Under the pieces are notes generated by a model. It was not told where the DNA came from. It saw nothing but the letters and a program-made list of their open reading frames with translations, and did not search any database. From NCBI RefSeq assembly GCF_000315545.1, contig NZ_JH992902.1:1858638-1922637 (forward strand): a stretch of 64,000 bases of DNA. Reading direction: 5' to 3'. The DNA is from Selenomonas sp. F0473 (GTDB lineage Bacteria; Bacillota; Negativicutes; Selenomonadales; Selenomonadaceae). Position numbers and translations under genes: made by a program. The stretch's first letter is position 1. The number at the start of each line of letters is the position of its first letter. Below, one piece after another: positions 1 through 8,354 of this stretch.

Positions 1-281
1 TGCGTGTGGAGAGCATGTTTCCCGCGGATGTGCGCGACGCCGTGCGGGCACAGTTTGCAGACGTCGTGACGGGGATCTTTGCCCAGCGGCTCGTACCGGG
101 AAAGGACGGCGGCCGCGTTGCCGTGATCGAGGCGCTCTGCGCGACGCCCGCGGTGCGCAACATGATCCGCCAAGGGCATTACGGGCAGCTCGGCTCCGTG
201 ATGATGAGCGGCGCCGCACAGGGGATGCAGACGTCCGCGATGGCCGAGGCGGCGCTGCGTGCCGCGGGGCTTATCCTATGA
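1..281 (+). CDS. pilT: Twitching-motility ATPase PilT, C-terminal fragment
   Basis: This is the last ~92 residues of a PilT-type hexameric ATPase that powers type IV pilus retraction at the inner membrane. The gene runs in from before the window, with its first whole codon at base 3. Visible family features are the MFP segment that follows the ATPase core, the QRLVPGKDGGRVAVIEAL strand that matches the conserved PilT run, the ATPAVRNMIRQG helix, and the final GMQT motif followed by a helical tail. The Walker motifs lie outside the window, so PilT is distinguished from PilB or GspE only by these C-terminal signatures. The stop codon overlaps the pilC start (ATGA), so the two are translationally coupled. 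Identity is fairly sure. Confidence 0.82.
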   Translation, partial: RVESMFPADVRDAVRAQFADVVTGIFAQRLVPGKDGGRVAVIEALCATPAVRNMIRQGHYGQLGSVMMSGAAQGMQTSAMAEAALRAAGLIL

Positions 282-1495
282 AGCCCTTTTCCTATCGTGC
301 CTGTACGTCGGACGGCCGGCGCGTTAAAGGGCGGATCGAGGCGGAGACCGCGGTTGCTGCGGCGCGCGCTCTTGCCGCCGACGGGTTGGTCGTCGTGCAA
401 ATCGAGGAGCGGCGGCATATTTTTCCGATGAGGCGCATGCCTTTGCAGCTGCGCGGCCGCGTGGCGGAGGAGGAACGGATCGCTCTTTTTCAAGAGCTTG
501 CCGCGCTTCTTGCCGCGGGGCTGCCTCTCCATGAGGCGTTGGGCAGGCTTGCGGACGGAACGAACGAAACGTCTGCGTTCGGCAGACTTGTCCGCGCGCT
601 GCATGCAGAGGTGCTGCGCGGCACCGCATTGTCGCGGGCGATGGAACGGCACCCCGAGGATTTTCCGCCCAGTATTGTCGGTATGGTGCGCGCGGGCGAG
701 GAGAGCGGAACGCTGGACGTAATCTTTGCCGAGGCGGCGGCGTTTTTGACCGAGGCGCATACGCTGCGGGAGTCTCTCAAGAGCGCGTTGGCTTATCCGA
801 TTTTTCTCCTTGCGGCAACGGCATGTTCTATTGTGTTGATGACGATATTTGTGCTGCCTGTGTTTGCCTCGCTCCTGCGGGATCTTGGCACGGAGCCGCC
901 GCTGCCGACGCGGATCCTGCTGACGGCCGCGGATACGGCCGCCGCGCATCCCTATCTCTTGATTTTTGCACTCTCGGCACTGCTCATGGGAGGCGTTGTC
1001 TTAGTGCGTATCCCCGCGCTGCGGTTCCGGATCGACGCCGCGCTCCTGCGTATTCCTATCCTCGGACGTTTCATTCGCTTTGCGGCCTGGGGGATGATCC
1101 TGCGGACGCTTGCCATCCTCATGCACAGCGGCATCCGCCTCGATCGCGCCGTGCATCTAGCGCGGTCCGTGGCGGGGAACCGTGTGCTCGCCCGCTCGTT
1201 GGAACGGGTGGAGCGAGGGCTCCTTCAGGGGCAGACCCTGGCGCGGGCGCTGTCTCGGGAAAATCAGCTGCCGCAGATCCTGCAGGGAATGCTTGCGGCC
1301 GGGGAGTCCGCCGGGGATCTTGAACGCCTCCTGCGTCAGGCGGCGGAGTATTGTAAACGCATGTCGCAGCAGCTCTCCGCGCGTATGGAATCATTGGCCG
1401 AGCCTGTGATGATCGTCATGATTGCGTGCGTCATCTTCTTTGGCGTTCTTTCCTTTTTGCTGCCGGTTTTTGAGGCGATGGATCAATTGATGTAG
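278..1495 (+). CDS. pilC: Type IV pilus / type II secretion inner-membrane protein PilC (GspF family)
   Basis: This 405-residue polytopic protein is the inner-membrane platform that couples the pilus ATPases to pilin assembly. It shows the two repeated T2SSF domains of the family, roughly residues 70-190 and 275-395. Each has the pattern of a soluble helical bundle with an AGEESG / AGESAG signature (residues about 145 and 340), followed by a hydrophobic segment. Membrane segments are visible near residues 170-195, 222-247 and 375-398. Length is normal for PilC/GspF. The start overlaps the pilT stop by four bases, which fits a pil operon beginning upstream of the window. No prepilin peptidase or pilin gene follows here. 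It could instead serve a type II or competence system, but the PilT neighbour favours pili. Confidence 0.88.
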   Translation: MKPFSYRACTSDGRRVKGRIEAETAVAAARALAADGLVVVQIEERRHIFPMRRMPLQLRGRVAEEERIALFQELAALLAAGLPLHEALGRLADGTNETSAFGRLVRALHAEVLRGTALSRAMERHPEDFPPSIVGMVRAGEESGTLDVIFAEAAAFLTEAHTLRESLKSALAYPIFLLAATACSIVLMTIFVLPVFASLLRDLGTEPPLPTRILLTAADTAAAHPYLLIFALSALLMGGVVLVRIPALRFRIDAALLRIPILGRFIRFAAWGMILRTLAILMHSGIRLDRAVHLARSVAGNRVLARSLERVERGLLQGQTLARALSRENQLPQILQGMLAAGESAGDLERLLRQAAEYCKRMSQQLSARMESLAEPVMIVMIACVIFFGVLSFLLPVFEAMDQLM

Positions 1496-1590
1496 AGGGG
1501 AACGCGCTCCGCGCCCCGCCTTATACGTCGGCGACGATTTTCAGATCAGCCGTATGGAAAATGCGGCATTGAACAGCGGGAAATAAACGC

Positions 1591-1635
1591 ACTAAAAAAC
1601 CGGCAACCGCTCTCTTTCGAACAGGCTGCCGGTTT
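1591..1635 (-). terminator. Rho-independent terminator, minus strand
   Basis: A 9-bp perfect inverted repeat (AAACCGGCA at 1597-1605 with TGCCGGTTT at 1627-1635) can be extended by CC/GG with one mismatch. Read on the minus strand the stem is followed by a run of six T. The plus-strand read has no T tract, so it most likely ends a minus-strand transcript coming from about 2038. Confidence 0.6.
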
Positions 1636-2038
1636 ATACCGATATCATCATAAAACTTAGATCCGTCCTTATTCAGTTGTGGCGGCTCGTCTCCGTCGTG
1701 CGAATCGCCGCGTGCGTTCGCGCCGGCGGAACCGGTCTATTTTGTACGTTCAGCTGAAACCGTTTTGGAGATCTCGTAGATTCATCCAATTTGCGCGCTT
1801 GGTTTTCGAAATCGAATCGTACAGATGGACATGTCATCTGCCCCGACAGTCGGGGAGTGACGACGCTGCGACCAGCCTTGCTGACACTATGCCATGGGAG
1901 CGCCGATGTGTCGTGCGCTCGTTGATTCTTCAAAGATGCATTCCCGTCAAGGGGCCCGGTCGCCGCGCTGAAGAATTTGTGTCAATAGACATTCTCCTTT
2001 CTGCTACTGTCGAACTGAGGAGATATATCTCTTTTCTG
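1591..2038 (-). ncRNA. Candidate structured RNA or small orphan transcript
   Basis: No credible protein is encoded on either strand here, yet the minus strand has a promoter-like pair just upstream and a T-tailed terminator at its end, giving a ~445-nt unit. Read 5' to 3' on the minus strand it folds into many local hairpins: GAGATATATCTC, ATTCTTC/GAAGAAT around a CCC/GGG hairpin, GAGCGC/GCGCTC, CCCCGA-ctg-TCGGGG and CAGATG/CATCTG. It lacks the landmark sequences of tmRNA, RNase P RNA, SRP RNA and 6S RNA that I could check by eye. A 12-codon reading frame (TTG start, eight bases after AAGGAG) lies near its 5' end and could be a leader peptide. The function is unknown. Confidence 0.4.
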
Positions 2039-2043
2039 TGTTT

Positions 2044-2072
2044 ATCATAGCATAAATGCGTATCCGGAGCAA
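2044..2072 (-). promoter_or_regulatory. Sigma-A-type promoter for the orphan transcript
   Basis: On the minus strand TTGCTC (-35) is followed by a 17-bp spacer and TATGAT (-10). The -10 box matches five of six consensus positions and the -35 box three. It points into the protein-free stretch that ends at the terminator near 1591. Confidence 0.5.
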
Positions 2073-2206
2073 GCTTTTTTTGCAAAATTACAGGATATTT
2101 GATACGATGGGTTATACTAAATACAGTCTAGATTTTTCTCCGGGAATCTCGCTTGCTGCCGCAATTCAGGGTCGACCGGCTAAAGCGATGCCGCGGGATT
2201 TTAGAC

Positions 2207-2235
2207 TTGACAGCATTCCTGATTGTGGCTATAAT
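2207..2235 (+). promoter_or_regulatory. Consensus sigma-A promoter of the tRNA-Gly/tRNA-Cys operon
   Basis: TTGACA, a 17-bp spacer and TATAAT match the consensus exactly. Transcription would start about 30 bases before the first tRNA, which fits a highly expressed stable-RNA unit. Confidence 0.9.
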
Positions 2236-2272
2236 ATCCCATGTCGCGCATAACGCGGCGGGAAGACATTGT

Positions 2273-2347
2273 GCGGAAGTAGCTCAGTGGTAGAGCACCA
2301 CCTTGCCAAGGTGGGGGTCGCGAGTTCGAGCCTCGTTTTCCGCTCCA
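2273..2347 (+). tRNA. tRNA-Gly (GCC)
   Basis: A cloverleaf can be drawn: acceptor GCGGAAG with TTTCCGC, a D-arm with the AGCTCAGTGGTAGAGC pattern, anticodon stem CCACC/GGTGG holding loop TTGCCAA (anticodon GCC at 2305-2307), and a T-arm with GTTCGAG. The 3' CCA is encoded. It is the first gene of a two-tRNA unit. Confidence 0.96.
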
Positions 2348-2353
2348 TTGTTC

Positions 2354-2427
2354 GGCGACATAGCCAAGTGGTAAGGCCGAGGTCTGCAAAACCTTTATCC
2401 CCAGTTCGATTCTGGGTGTCGCCTCCA
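2354..2427 (+). tRNA. tRNA-Cys (GCA)
   Basis: Acceptor GGCGACA pairs with TGTCGCC. The anticodon loop CTGCAAA gives GCA at 2396-2398, and the T-arm carries GTTCGATT. The CCA end is encoded. Six bases separate it from tRNA-Gly, so both come from one precursor. Confidence 0.96.
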
Positions 2428-2439
2428 AATAAGAAACAC

Positions 2440-2468
2440 AGTCCGGAAAGCGTCTTCCGGACTTTTTT
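2440..2468 (+). terminator. Terminator after the tRNA pair
   Basis: AGTCCGGAA (2440-2448) pairs with TTCCGGACT (2455-2463) around a 6-nt loop and is followed by six T. It sits only about 30 bases before the miaB start, so miaB needs read-through or its own promoter. Confidence 0.85.
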
Positions 2469-2496
2469 ACTATCTGTGTCATGGGGAAGGAAACGA

Positions 2497-3807
2497 ATGT
2501 CCACGGGACGCTATAAGATACTCGTCTACGGATGCCAAATGAATATCGCGGATGCCGAGCGCATGGAGGGGCAGCTCCAATCGGTCGGCTACGCGCGGTC
2601 GGAGGATATGGAGACCGCCGACGTGATTCTCATCAACACATGCTGTGTGCGCGAGTCCGCGGAGGATAAAGTCTACGGCAAGATTGGCGAGATAAAAAAA
2701 CTCAAAGAGCGAAATCCGAATCTCATCTTCGGCATCGCGGGCTGCATGGCGCAGAAGGAGGGCGACCGCCTCATGCACCGCGCGCCGCACATCGACTTCG
2801 TGCTCGGCACGGGCAAGGTCCAGGAGCTGACGCGCATCATCGCGGAGATCGGCGCGGAACGCTCGCCCGTCGTCGATACGGCGATTGGGAGTGCCATTGC
2901 GGAGAACCTTCCCATCGCGCGCGGCGGCCGGTTCTCGGCGTGGGTGCCGATCATGTACGGCTGCAATAATTTCTGTACGTTCTGCATCGTCCCCTATGTG
3001 CGCGGGCGCGAGCGCAGCCGCACGCCCGGGGACGTCGTGGCGGAGGTGCGCCGCGCGGTCGAGGGGGGGTATACCGAGGTGACGCTCCTCGGGCAGAATG
3101 TGAACTCCTACGGAAAGGACCACAAGCAGGCAGACTTTGCCGACCTCCTGCGCATGGTGGACGAGGTGGAGGGCATCCGTCGTGTGCGCTTTATGACGTC
3201 GCATCCGAAGGACATCAGCGATAAACTCATCGATACCATCAAAAACGGGCGGCACATCTGCGAGCATATCCATCTCCCCGTGCAGTACGGCAGCAACCGC
3301 ATCCTGAAGGCGATGAACCGCGTCTACACGGTGGAGTCCTACCGCGAGCGCGTGCGGCGCGTGCGTGAGGCGCTGCCCGAAGCGAGTCTCACGACCGATC
3401 TCATCGTGGGGTTCCCGGGGGAGACGGAGGAGGATTTCGCCGCAACGCTCGACTTCCTGCGCGAGATCCGCTACGACTCGGCGTATACGTTTCTCTACTC
3501 GAAACGTTCGGGCACGCCCGCGGCGCGCATGGAGGATCAGGTGCCGGACGACGTGAAGCACGCGCGGCTGAACCGCCTCATGGAGGAGCAGAACAGAATC
3601 AGCCGCGCGATCAACGAACGGCTTGCGGGTGAGACGCTCGAGGTCATGGTCGAGGGGGAGAGCAAGAACGACCCGGCCGTTTGGAGCGGGCGTACGCGCA
3701 CGAATAAGATCGTGCTCTTCCCCCACGGCACGGAGCGGGCGGGCGATTTCGTCCGCGTGCATATCGACCGCGCGCAGACATGGGTGCTGAAGGGCGAAAT
3801 CTGTTAA
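2497..3807 (+). CDS. miaB: tRNA-2-methylthio-N6-dimethylallyladenosine synthase MiaB
   Basis: This 436-residue radical-SAM methylthiotransferase adds the methylthio group to i6A37 of tRNAs reading UNN codons. It has the N-terminal UPF0004 domain with cluster cysteines C13, C49 and C83, and the radical-SAM motif at C156, C160 and C163 (CNNFCTFC, followed by VPYVRGRERSR, typical of MiaB). A TRAM domain follows at about residues 370-436. An open frame continues further upstream but would run through both tRNAs. The ATG chosen here has GGGGAAGG seven bases before it and begins directly at the conserved KILVYGCQMN segment. It is followed after about 60 bases by mutS, an order common in Firmicutes. 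Confidence 0.96.
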   Translation: MSTGRYKILVYGCQMNIADAERMEGQLQSVGYARSEDMETADVILINTCCVRESAEDKVYGKIGEIKKLKERNPNLIFGIAGCMAQKEGDRLMHRAPHIDFVLGTGKVQELTRIIAEIGAERSPVVDTAIGSAIAENLPIARGGRFSAWVPIMYGCNNFCTFCIVPYVRGRERSRTPGDVVAEVRRAVEGGYTEVTLLGQNVNSYGKDHKQADFADLLRMVDEVEGIRRVRFMTSHPKDISDKLIDTIKNGRHICEHIHLPVQYGSNRILKAMNRVYTVESYRERVRRVREALPEASLTTDLIVGFPGETEEDFAATLDFLREIRYDSAYTFLYSKRSGTPAARMEDQVPDDVKHARLNRLMEEQNRISRAINERLAGETLEVMVEGESKNDPAVWSGRTRTNKIVLFPHGTERAGDFVRVHIDRAQTWVLKGEIC

Positions 3808-3870
3808 GGGTGCAGAAACAGACGCAAAAGAATCCGATGTGAAGAACATACCATAATAAGGAGGATCGCC

Positions 3871-6483
3871 GTGGAGCAACAGAATATCACGCCGATGATG
3901 CAGCAGTATCTCGCGGCAAAAGAAGCGCATCCGGGCGAGCTGCTCTTTTTCCGTCTCGGCGATTTCTACGAGATGTTCTTCGACGACGCGAAGATCGCGG
4001 CGAAGGAGCTCGGCCTGACGCTGACGAGCCGCAGCGGCGATCTCGACAAGAATCCCATGTGCGGCGTGCCCTACCATGCGGCCGACAGCTATATCGCGCG
4101 CCTCGTTGCGAAGGGGTTCAAGGTCGCGATCGCCGAGCAGATCGGCGATCCGAAGGCGAAGGGGCTGACGCCGCGCGAGGTGGTCAAGGTCGTGACGCCC
4201 GGCACCGCCCTCTCCGACGAAGTGTTAAAGGATGCGTCGAACGTCTACATTGCCCTCCTGCACGAGACGGCGCCGGGATGCTGCGCGCTCGCGGGGGCGG
4301 ATATTTCGACGGGCGAATGCTTCTACGCCGCGTATGCGGGGGAGAGCGCCGCGCAGCAGATCCTCGACGAACTCTATCGGCGGATGACGGCGGAGCTGCT
4401 CTTTACCGAGGGACTGTCGATTGCGGACGATGTGCGCGCGTTTGTACGGCAGCGCCTGCCGCACTGCGCGATTTCGATCGTCTCGGCGGATGCGGGGGCG
4501 GAGGCTCTGCTCGCGCGGCATTTCCCGCCGGAGGAGATTCCGGCGGATGCGGGCGCGCGTACGGCGGTCGCGGCGCTTCTGCGCTATCTGCACGACACGG
4601 TCATGGCCGATCTCTCGCAGATCAATCGCCTTGCCTTCCTCGATGCGGCGGCGAGCATGCAGCTTGACACCTACACGCTGCGCAATCTCGAGATTACGCG
4701 CAGCCTGCGGGACGGCGGCAAGAAGAACACCCTCTTTGACGTGCTCGACTTCACGCGCACGCCGATGGGGACGCGTCTCCTCAAATCGTGGCTCGAGCAC
4801 CCGCTGCTTGCGCCGCACCGCATCGACGCGCGGCTTGACGCCGTGGCGGAACTCGCGGATGCGTCGTCCCTGCGCGGCGCGCTGCGTGAACACCTGCGCT
4901 CGGTCTACGACTTCGAGCGCCTTTTGACGCGCATCGAAACGCAGTCCGCGAACGCCCGCGATCTCGTCGCGCTGCGCGTGTCTCTGGCGGCGCTCCCCGC
5001 TGTGCGCGAGACGCTTGCAGCGGCACGGAGCCGTTTGCTCATGCGCGCCGCCGCAGGCATCGAGACTTTTGACGACCTGCAGGGTCTCCTCATGCGGGCG
5101 ATCGTCGACGAGCCGGGGCTTTCCGTTCGCGATGGAGACATCATCCGCAGGGGCTACAACGCGGAGCTCGACGAGCTGCACCGCTTTTCCCATGACAGCA
5201 AGTCGCTCCTGCAGGAGATGGAGGAGCGCGAGCGGGAACGCACGGGCATCAAGACGCTCAAGATCGGCTACAATAAGGTGTTCGGCTATTATATAGAAGT
5301 GCGCCACAGCGGCAGCGACCGCGTGCCCGCGGACTACATCCGAAAGCAGACGCTCGCGAATGCGGAGCGTTTCATCACCGAGGAGCTGAAGGAGTTCGAG
5401 ACGAAGATTCTCGGCGCACAGGAAAAGATTACTGCGCTCGAGTACCATTTGTTCACCGAACTGCGGGACCGCGTGAAGGAGCGGCTCGTCCCCATTCAAG
5501 CCGTCGCCCGCACAATTGCGCGCGTCGACGTTCTCCAGAGCATGGCGGAGGCTGCCGCATCGTACCGCTACGTGCGCCCCGTAATCCGCCCCGCATCCGA
5601 CGGCGAGATCGTCATCAAGGACGGGCGGCATCCGCTCGTGGAGCGGCTCCTGGGGCGCGACATCTTCGTGCCGAACGACACGCACCTCAGCCACGGCGGG
5701 ACGGAGACCATGCTCATCACGGGGCCGAACATGGCGGGCAAATCCACCTATATGCGGCAGGTCGCGCTCTTAACGCTCATGGCGCAGGTCGGCAGTTTCG
5801 TTCCCGCGCGGTCGGCGGAGATCGCGCCCGTCGACCGCATCTTTACGCGCATCGGCGCGAGCGACGACCTCGTGAGCGGGCAGAGCACGTTCATGGTCGA
5901 GATGAACGAGGTCGCGCAGATTCTGCGCGAGGCGACGCGGGACAGCCTCGTCATTCTCGATGAGATCGGACGCGGGACGAGCACGTTCGACGGCATGAGC
6001 ATCGCGCGCGCGGTCGTGGAGCATATCGACGCGCGCATCCATGCCAAGACGCTCTTTGCAACGCATTATCACGAGCTCACGGAGATGGCGAATGAGCGTA
6101 TCCGCAACTACTGCATCGCCGTACGCGAAAAGGGGCGCCGGGTCGTGTTCCTGCGGCGCATCGTCGCGGGGGCGGCGGATAAATCCTACGGCATTCATGT
6201 CGCGCGGCTCGCGGGACTCCCGCCGAAGGTAACGGAGCGTGCAGAGGAGATTCTGCATACGCTCGAGCAATGCGCCGTGGGGCAGCGTGCCGCGGCGGCT
6301 GCGGGGCAGCCAGAGCCGGATATGCCGCCCGCGCCGGAGGAGCCGGGGATGGCGTCGCTCTTTGAAGGCGGCATGCTTGAAGAGCTGCGCGGACTCGACG
6401 TGATGACGATGACGCCGCTCGAGGCGATGAACACACTCTACCGCCTGCAGGAGCAGGCGCGGAAGGAGGCGGGGCAGATATGA
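3871..6483 (+). CDS. mutS: DNA mismatch repair protein MutS
   Basis: This 870-residue protein recognises mismatches and small loops and recruits MutL. The mismatch-binding F-Y-E motif is at residues 32-34. Connector, lever and clamp regions follow, then the ABC-type ATPase with Walker A GPNMAGKST near residue 617, the signature and Walker B (LVILDEIGRGTSTFDG), and the FATHYHELTE segment. A C-terminal helix-turn-helix and a Pro/Glu-rich tail are present. The start is GTG with AAGGAGGA about five bases upstream. Length is normal for MutS1. The stop overlaps the mutL start by four bases (ATGA), so the pair is translationally coupled. Confidence 0.98.
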   Translation: MEQQNITPMMQQYLAAKEAHPGELLFFRLGDFYEMFFDDAKIAAKELGLTLTSRSGDLDKNPMCGVPYHAADSYIARLVAKGFKVAIAEQIGDPKAKGLTPREVVKVVTPGTALSDEVLKDASNVYIALLHETAPGCCALAGADISTGECFYAAYAGESAAQQILDELYRRMTAELLFTEGLSIADDVRAFVRQRLPHCAISIVSADAGAEALLARHFPPEEIPADAGARTAVAALLRYLHDTVMADLSQINRLAFLDAAASMQLDTYTLRNLEITRSLRDGGKKNTLFDVLDFTRTPMGTRLLKSWLEHPLLAPHRIDARLDAVAELADASSLRGALREHLRSVYDFERLLTRIETQSANARDLVALRVSLAALPAVRETLAAARSRLLMRAAAGIETFDDLQGLLMRAIVDEPGLSVRDGDIIRRGYNAELDELHRFSHDSKSLLQEMEERERERTGIKTLKIGYNKVFGYYIEVRHSGSDRVPADYIRKQTLANAERFITEELKEFETKILGAQEKITALEYHLFTELRDRVKERLVPIQAVARTIARVDVLQSMAEAAASYRYVRPVIRPASDGEIVIKDGRHPLVERLLGRDIFVPNDTHLSHGGTETMLITGPNMAGKSTYMRQVALLTLMAQVGSFVPARSAEIAPVDRIFTRIGASDDLVSGQSTFMVEMNEVAQILREATRDSLVILDEIGRGTSTFDGMSIARAVVEHIDARIHAKTLFATHYHELTEMANERIRNYCIAVREKGRRVVFLRRIVAGAADKSYGIHVARLAGLPPKVTERAEEILHTLEQCAVGQRAAAAAGQPEPDMPPAPEEPGMASLFEGGMLEELRGLDVMTMTPLEAMNTLYRLQEQARKEAGQI

Positions 6484-8354
6484 CGCGGATTCATGTGCTG
6501 GACGATGCGACCATCAATAAGATCGCGGCGGGCGAGGTCGTTGAACGCCCCGCCTCCGTCGTGAAGGAACTCGTGGAGAACGCGATCGACGCGGGCGCAA
6601 CCGCCGTTGAGGTGGAAATCATGGGCGGCGGAACGAGCTTCATCCGCGTGACGGACAACGGGCGCGGCATGGCGCGCGCGGACGCCGAGACGGCGATTCT
6701 GCGCCATGCGACGAGTAAAATCGCCTCCGCCGCCGATTTGCAGACGGTCGGCACGCTCGGCTTCCGCGGCGAGGCGCTGCCGACGATCGCCTCCGTATCG
6801 CGCTTTTCCCTCCTCACGCGTACGGCGGACGCCGACCTCGGCACGCGTGTCGACATCATCGGCGGCAAGCCGCCCGAGATCGAGGAGGCGGGCTGCGACG
6901 CCGGAACGACCGTGCGCGTTGAGGAGCTCTTTTTCAACACGCCCGCGCGGAAAAAGTTCCTCAAAACGGACCGCACGGAGGCGGGCAAAATCAGCGACTA
7001 CGTGATCATGCTCGCCCTTTCGCGCCCCGATATTGCGTTCCGGTTCGTCAACAACAACCGGCTGACCCTCATGACGGCGGGGGACGACAGCCTCCGTCGG
7101 ACGATCGAGAGCATCTACGGCGGCGACGCCGCGGGGGCGCTCATCCCGCTCGACTTTACGGACGAGGCGGGGGACATCCGCATCACGGGGTACATCTCAA
7201 AGCCCTCCATGATCCGCAGTAGCCGCGCGTGGCAGACCTACATCGTCAACGGGCGCACGATTCAAAACCGTGCGATCGCGAAAGCCGTCGACAACGTCTA
7301 TCGCTCCCTCGTGCCGAAGATGGGCTTCCCGCTCGCGGTGCTGCGCATCGAGGTGCCGCAGCGCACGATCGACGTGAACGTGCATCCGCAGAAGACGGAG
7401 ATGAAATTCGAGGACGAGGGGCGCATCTTCAAGGCCGTCTATAAGGCTGTGCTCGACGCCGTACGCGGCGCAGCGGGCGAGACGGCGGCGATCGCGGCGG
7501 CGGTCGAGAAGCCGAAGTTCCGCTGCGAGGCGATGCCGCTGAACATTCCCGCCGCCGCCCCGCCCCGCATATCCGCGGCGCGCCCTTACGCGGTGCCGGA
7601 GACGCGCCCGCAGACCGTTCACGAGGCGGTCCGGCGGGCAGCGGGCGGCGTCGACCTGCGGACGGCGCAGGATGCGATCGGCAGGGCGCGGGCAGAGGAC
7701 CGCGTGGCGCTCGCGGCGGCGGAGGACGCATCGCCCTACGGCCGGCGGGAGAATCATCCGGAGGGGACGATCGAGGGCGGCCTCCTGCCCATCGGACAGG
7801 TGGACCTCACCTACATCGTCGCGCAGAGCGCGCAGGCGCTCTATATCATCGATCAGCACGCGGCGCACGAGCGCATTCTCTTTGACCGATTTTCCGCGCG
7901 CGCGGAGGGGATCCCGTCGCAGCAGATGCTCGTCCATGCGATCCTTTCGTTCGATGCGCGCGAGGCCCAATATATTGAAGAAAACAGCGAACTCTTTTCC
8001 CGTTTAGGGTTTCGGTTAGAGCCGGCAGGCGACCGCGAATACCGTCTCACGGAGGCGCCCGCCGACGTGCCGACGGACGAGGCGGAGCACGTGATCCGCG
8101 AGATTCTCGTTTCGCTCGGCGATCTTCATGCGGCGACGCCCGCCGAGCTGCGGCAGGCGGCGCTTGCAACGATGGCATGCCGCGCCGCGATCAAGGCGGG
8201 CGAGGAACTGAACTTTCGTCAGATGGAAATTCTACTCGAGGAGCTGCGCGGGACGCCGTTCCCCTTCACCTGCCCGCACGGACGGCCGACAATTCTCAAA
8301 TTCGACACGACGGATCTCGCGAAGATGTTCAAGCGCACGGGGTTCAACCTATGA
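6480..8354 (+). CDS. mutL: DNA mismatch repair protein MutL
   Basis: This 624-residue protein links mismatch recognition to strand processing. The N-terminal GHKL ATPase shows VKELVENAIDAGA, DNGRGM and GFRGEAL. A Pro/Ala-rich linker covers about residues 335-430. The C-terminal dimerisation domain keeps the metal-endonuclease region: DQHAAHERILFD from residue 458, a following ACRAAIKAGE segment and CPHGRP near the end. In the usual DQHA(X)2E(X)4E motif the last Glu is Asp here, a conservative change, so nicking activity is likely but should not be assumed. It is coupled to mutS upstream and overlaps the following methyltransferase start by four bases. Confidence 0.97.
   Translation: MTRIHVLDDATINKIAAGEVVERPASVVKELVENAIDAGATAVEVEIMGGGTSFIRVTDNGRGMARADAETAILRHATSKIASAADLQTVGTLGFRGEALPTIASVSRFSLLTRTADADLGTRVDIIGGKPPEIEEAGCDAGTTVRVEELFFNTPARKKFLKTDRTEAGKISDYVIMLALSRPDIAFRFVNNNRLTLMTAGDDSLRRTIESIYGGDAAGALIPLDFTDEAGDIRITGYISKPSMIRSSRAWQTYIVNGRTIQNRAIAKAVDNVYRSLVPKMGFPLAVLRIEVPQRTIDVNVHPQKTEMKFEDEGRIFKAVYKAVLDAVRGAAGETAAIAAAVEKPKFRCEAMPLNIPAAAPPRISAARPYAVPETRPQTVHEAVRRAAGGVDLRTAQDAIGRARAEDRVALAAAEDASPYGRRENHPEGTIEGGLLPIGQVDLTYIVAQSAQALYIIDQHAAHERILFDRFSARAEGIPSQQMLVHAILSFDAREAQYIEENSELFSRLGFRLEPAGDREYRLTEAPADVPTDEAEHVIREILVSLGDLHAATPAELRQAALATMACRAAIKAGEELNFRQMEILLEELRGTPFPFTCPHGRPTILKFDTTDLAKMFKRTGFNL

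Noticed and set aside
1591-2038. tmRNA, RNase P RNA, SRP RNA or 6S RNA
   Set aside because: No tRNA-like ends or tag reading frame for tmRNA, no GAGGAAAGTCC or matching core for RNase P, and no recognisable SRP or 6S core could be found on either strand.
1673-2050. Open frames of 86-123 codons on both strands in the 1.6-2.05 kb gap
   Set aside because: Composition is unlike the neighbouring proteins, no ribosome binding site is placed for them and no domain is recognisable; the stretch looks like RNA structure instead.
2269-2496. Upstream extension of miaB
   Set aside because: The frame stays open but runs through tRNA-Gly, tRNA-Cys and their terminator; the ATG at 2497 has a ribosome binding site and matches the conserved N-terminus.
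2479-4077. Long minus-strand frame opposite miaB and mutS
   Set aside because: A product of high G+C codon bias opposite real genes: rich in His, Arg and Asp, no ribosome binding site, no domain.
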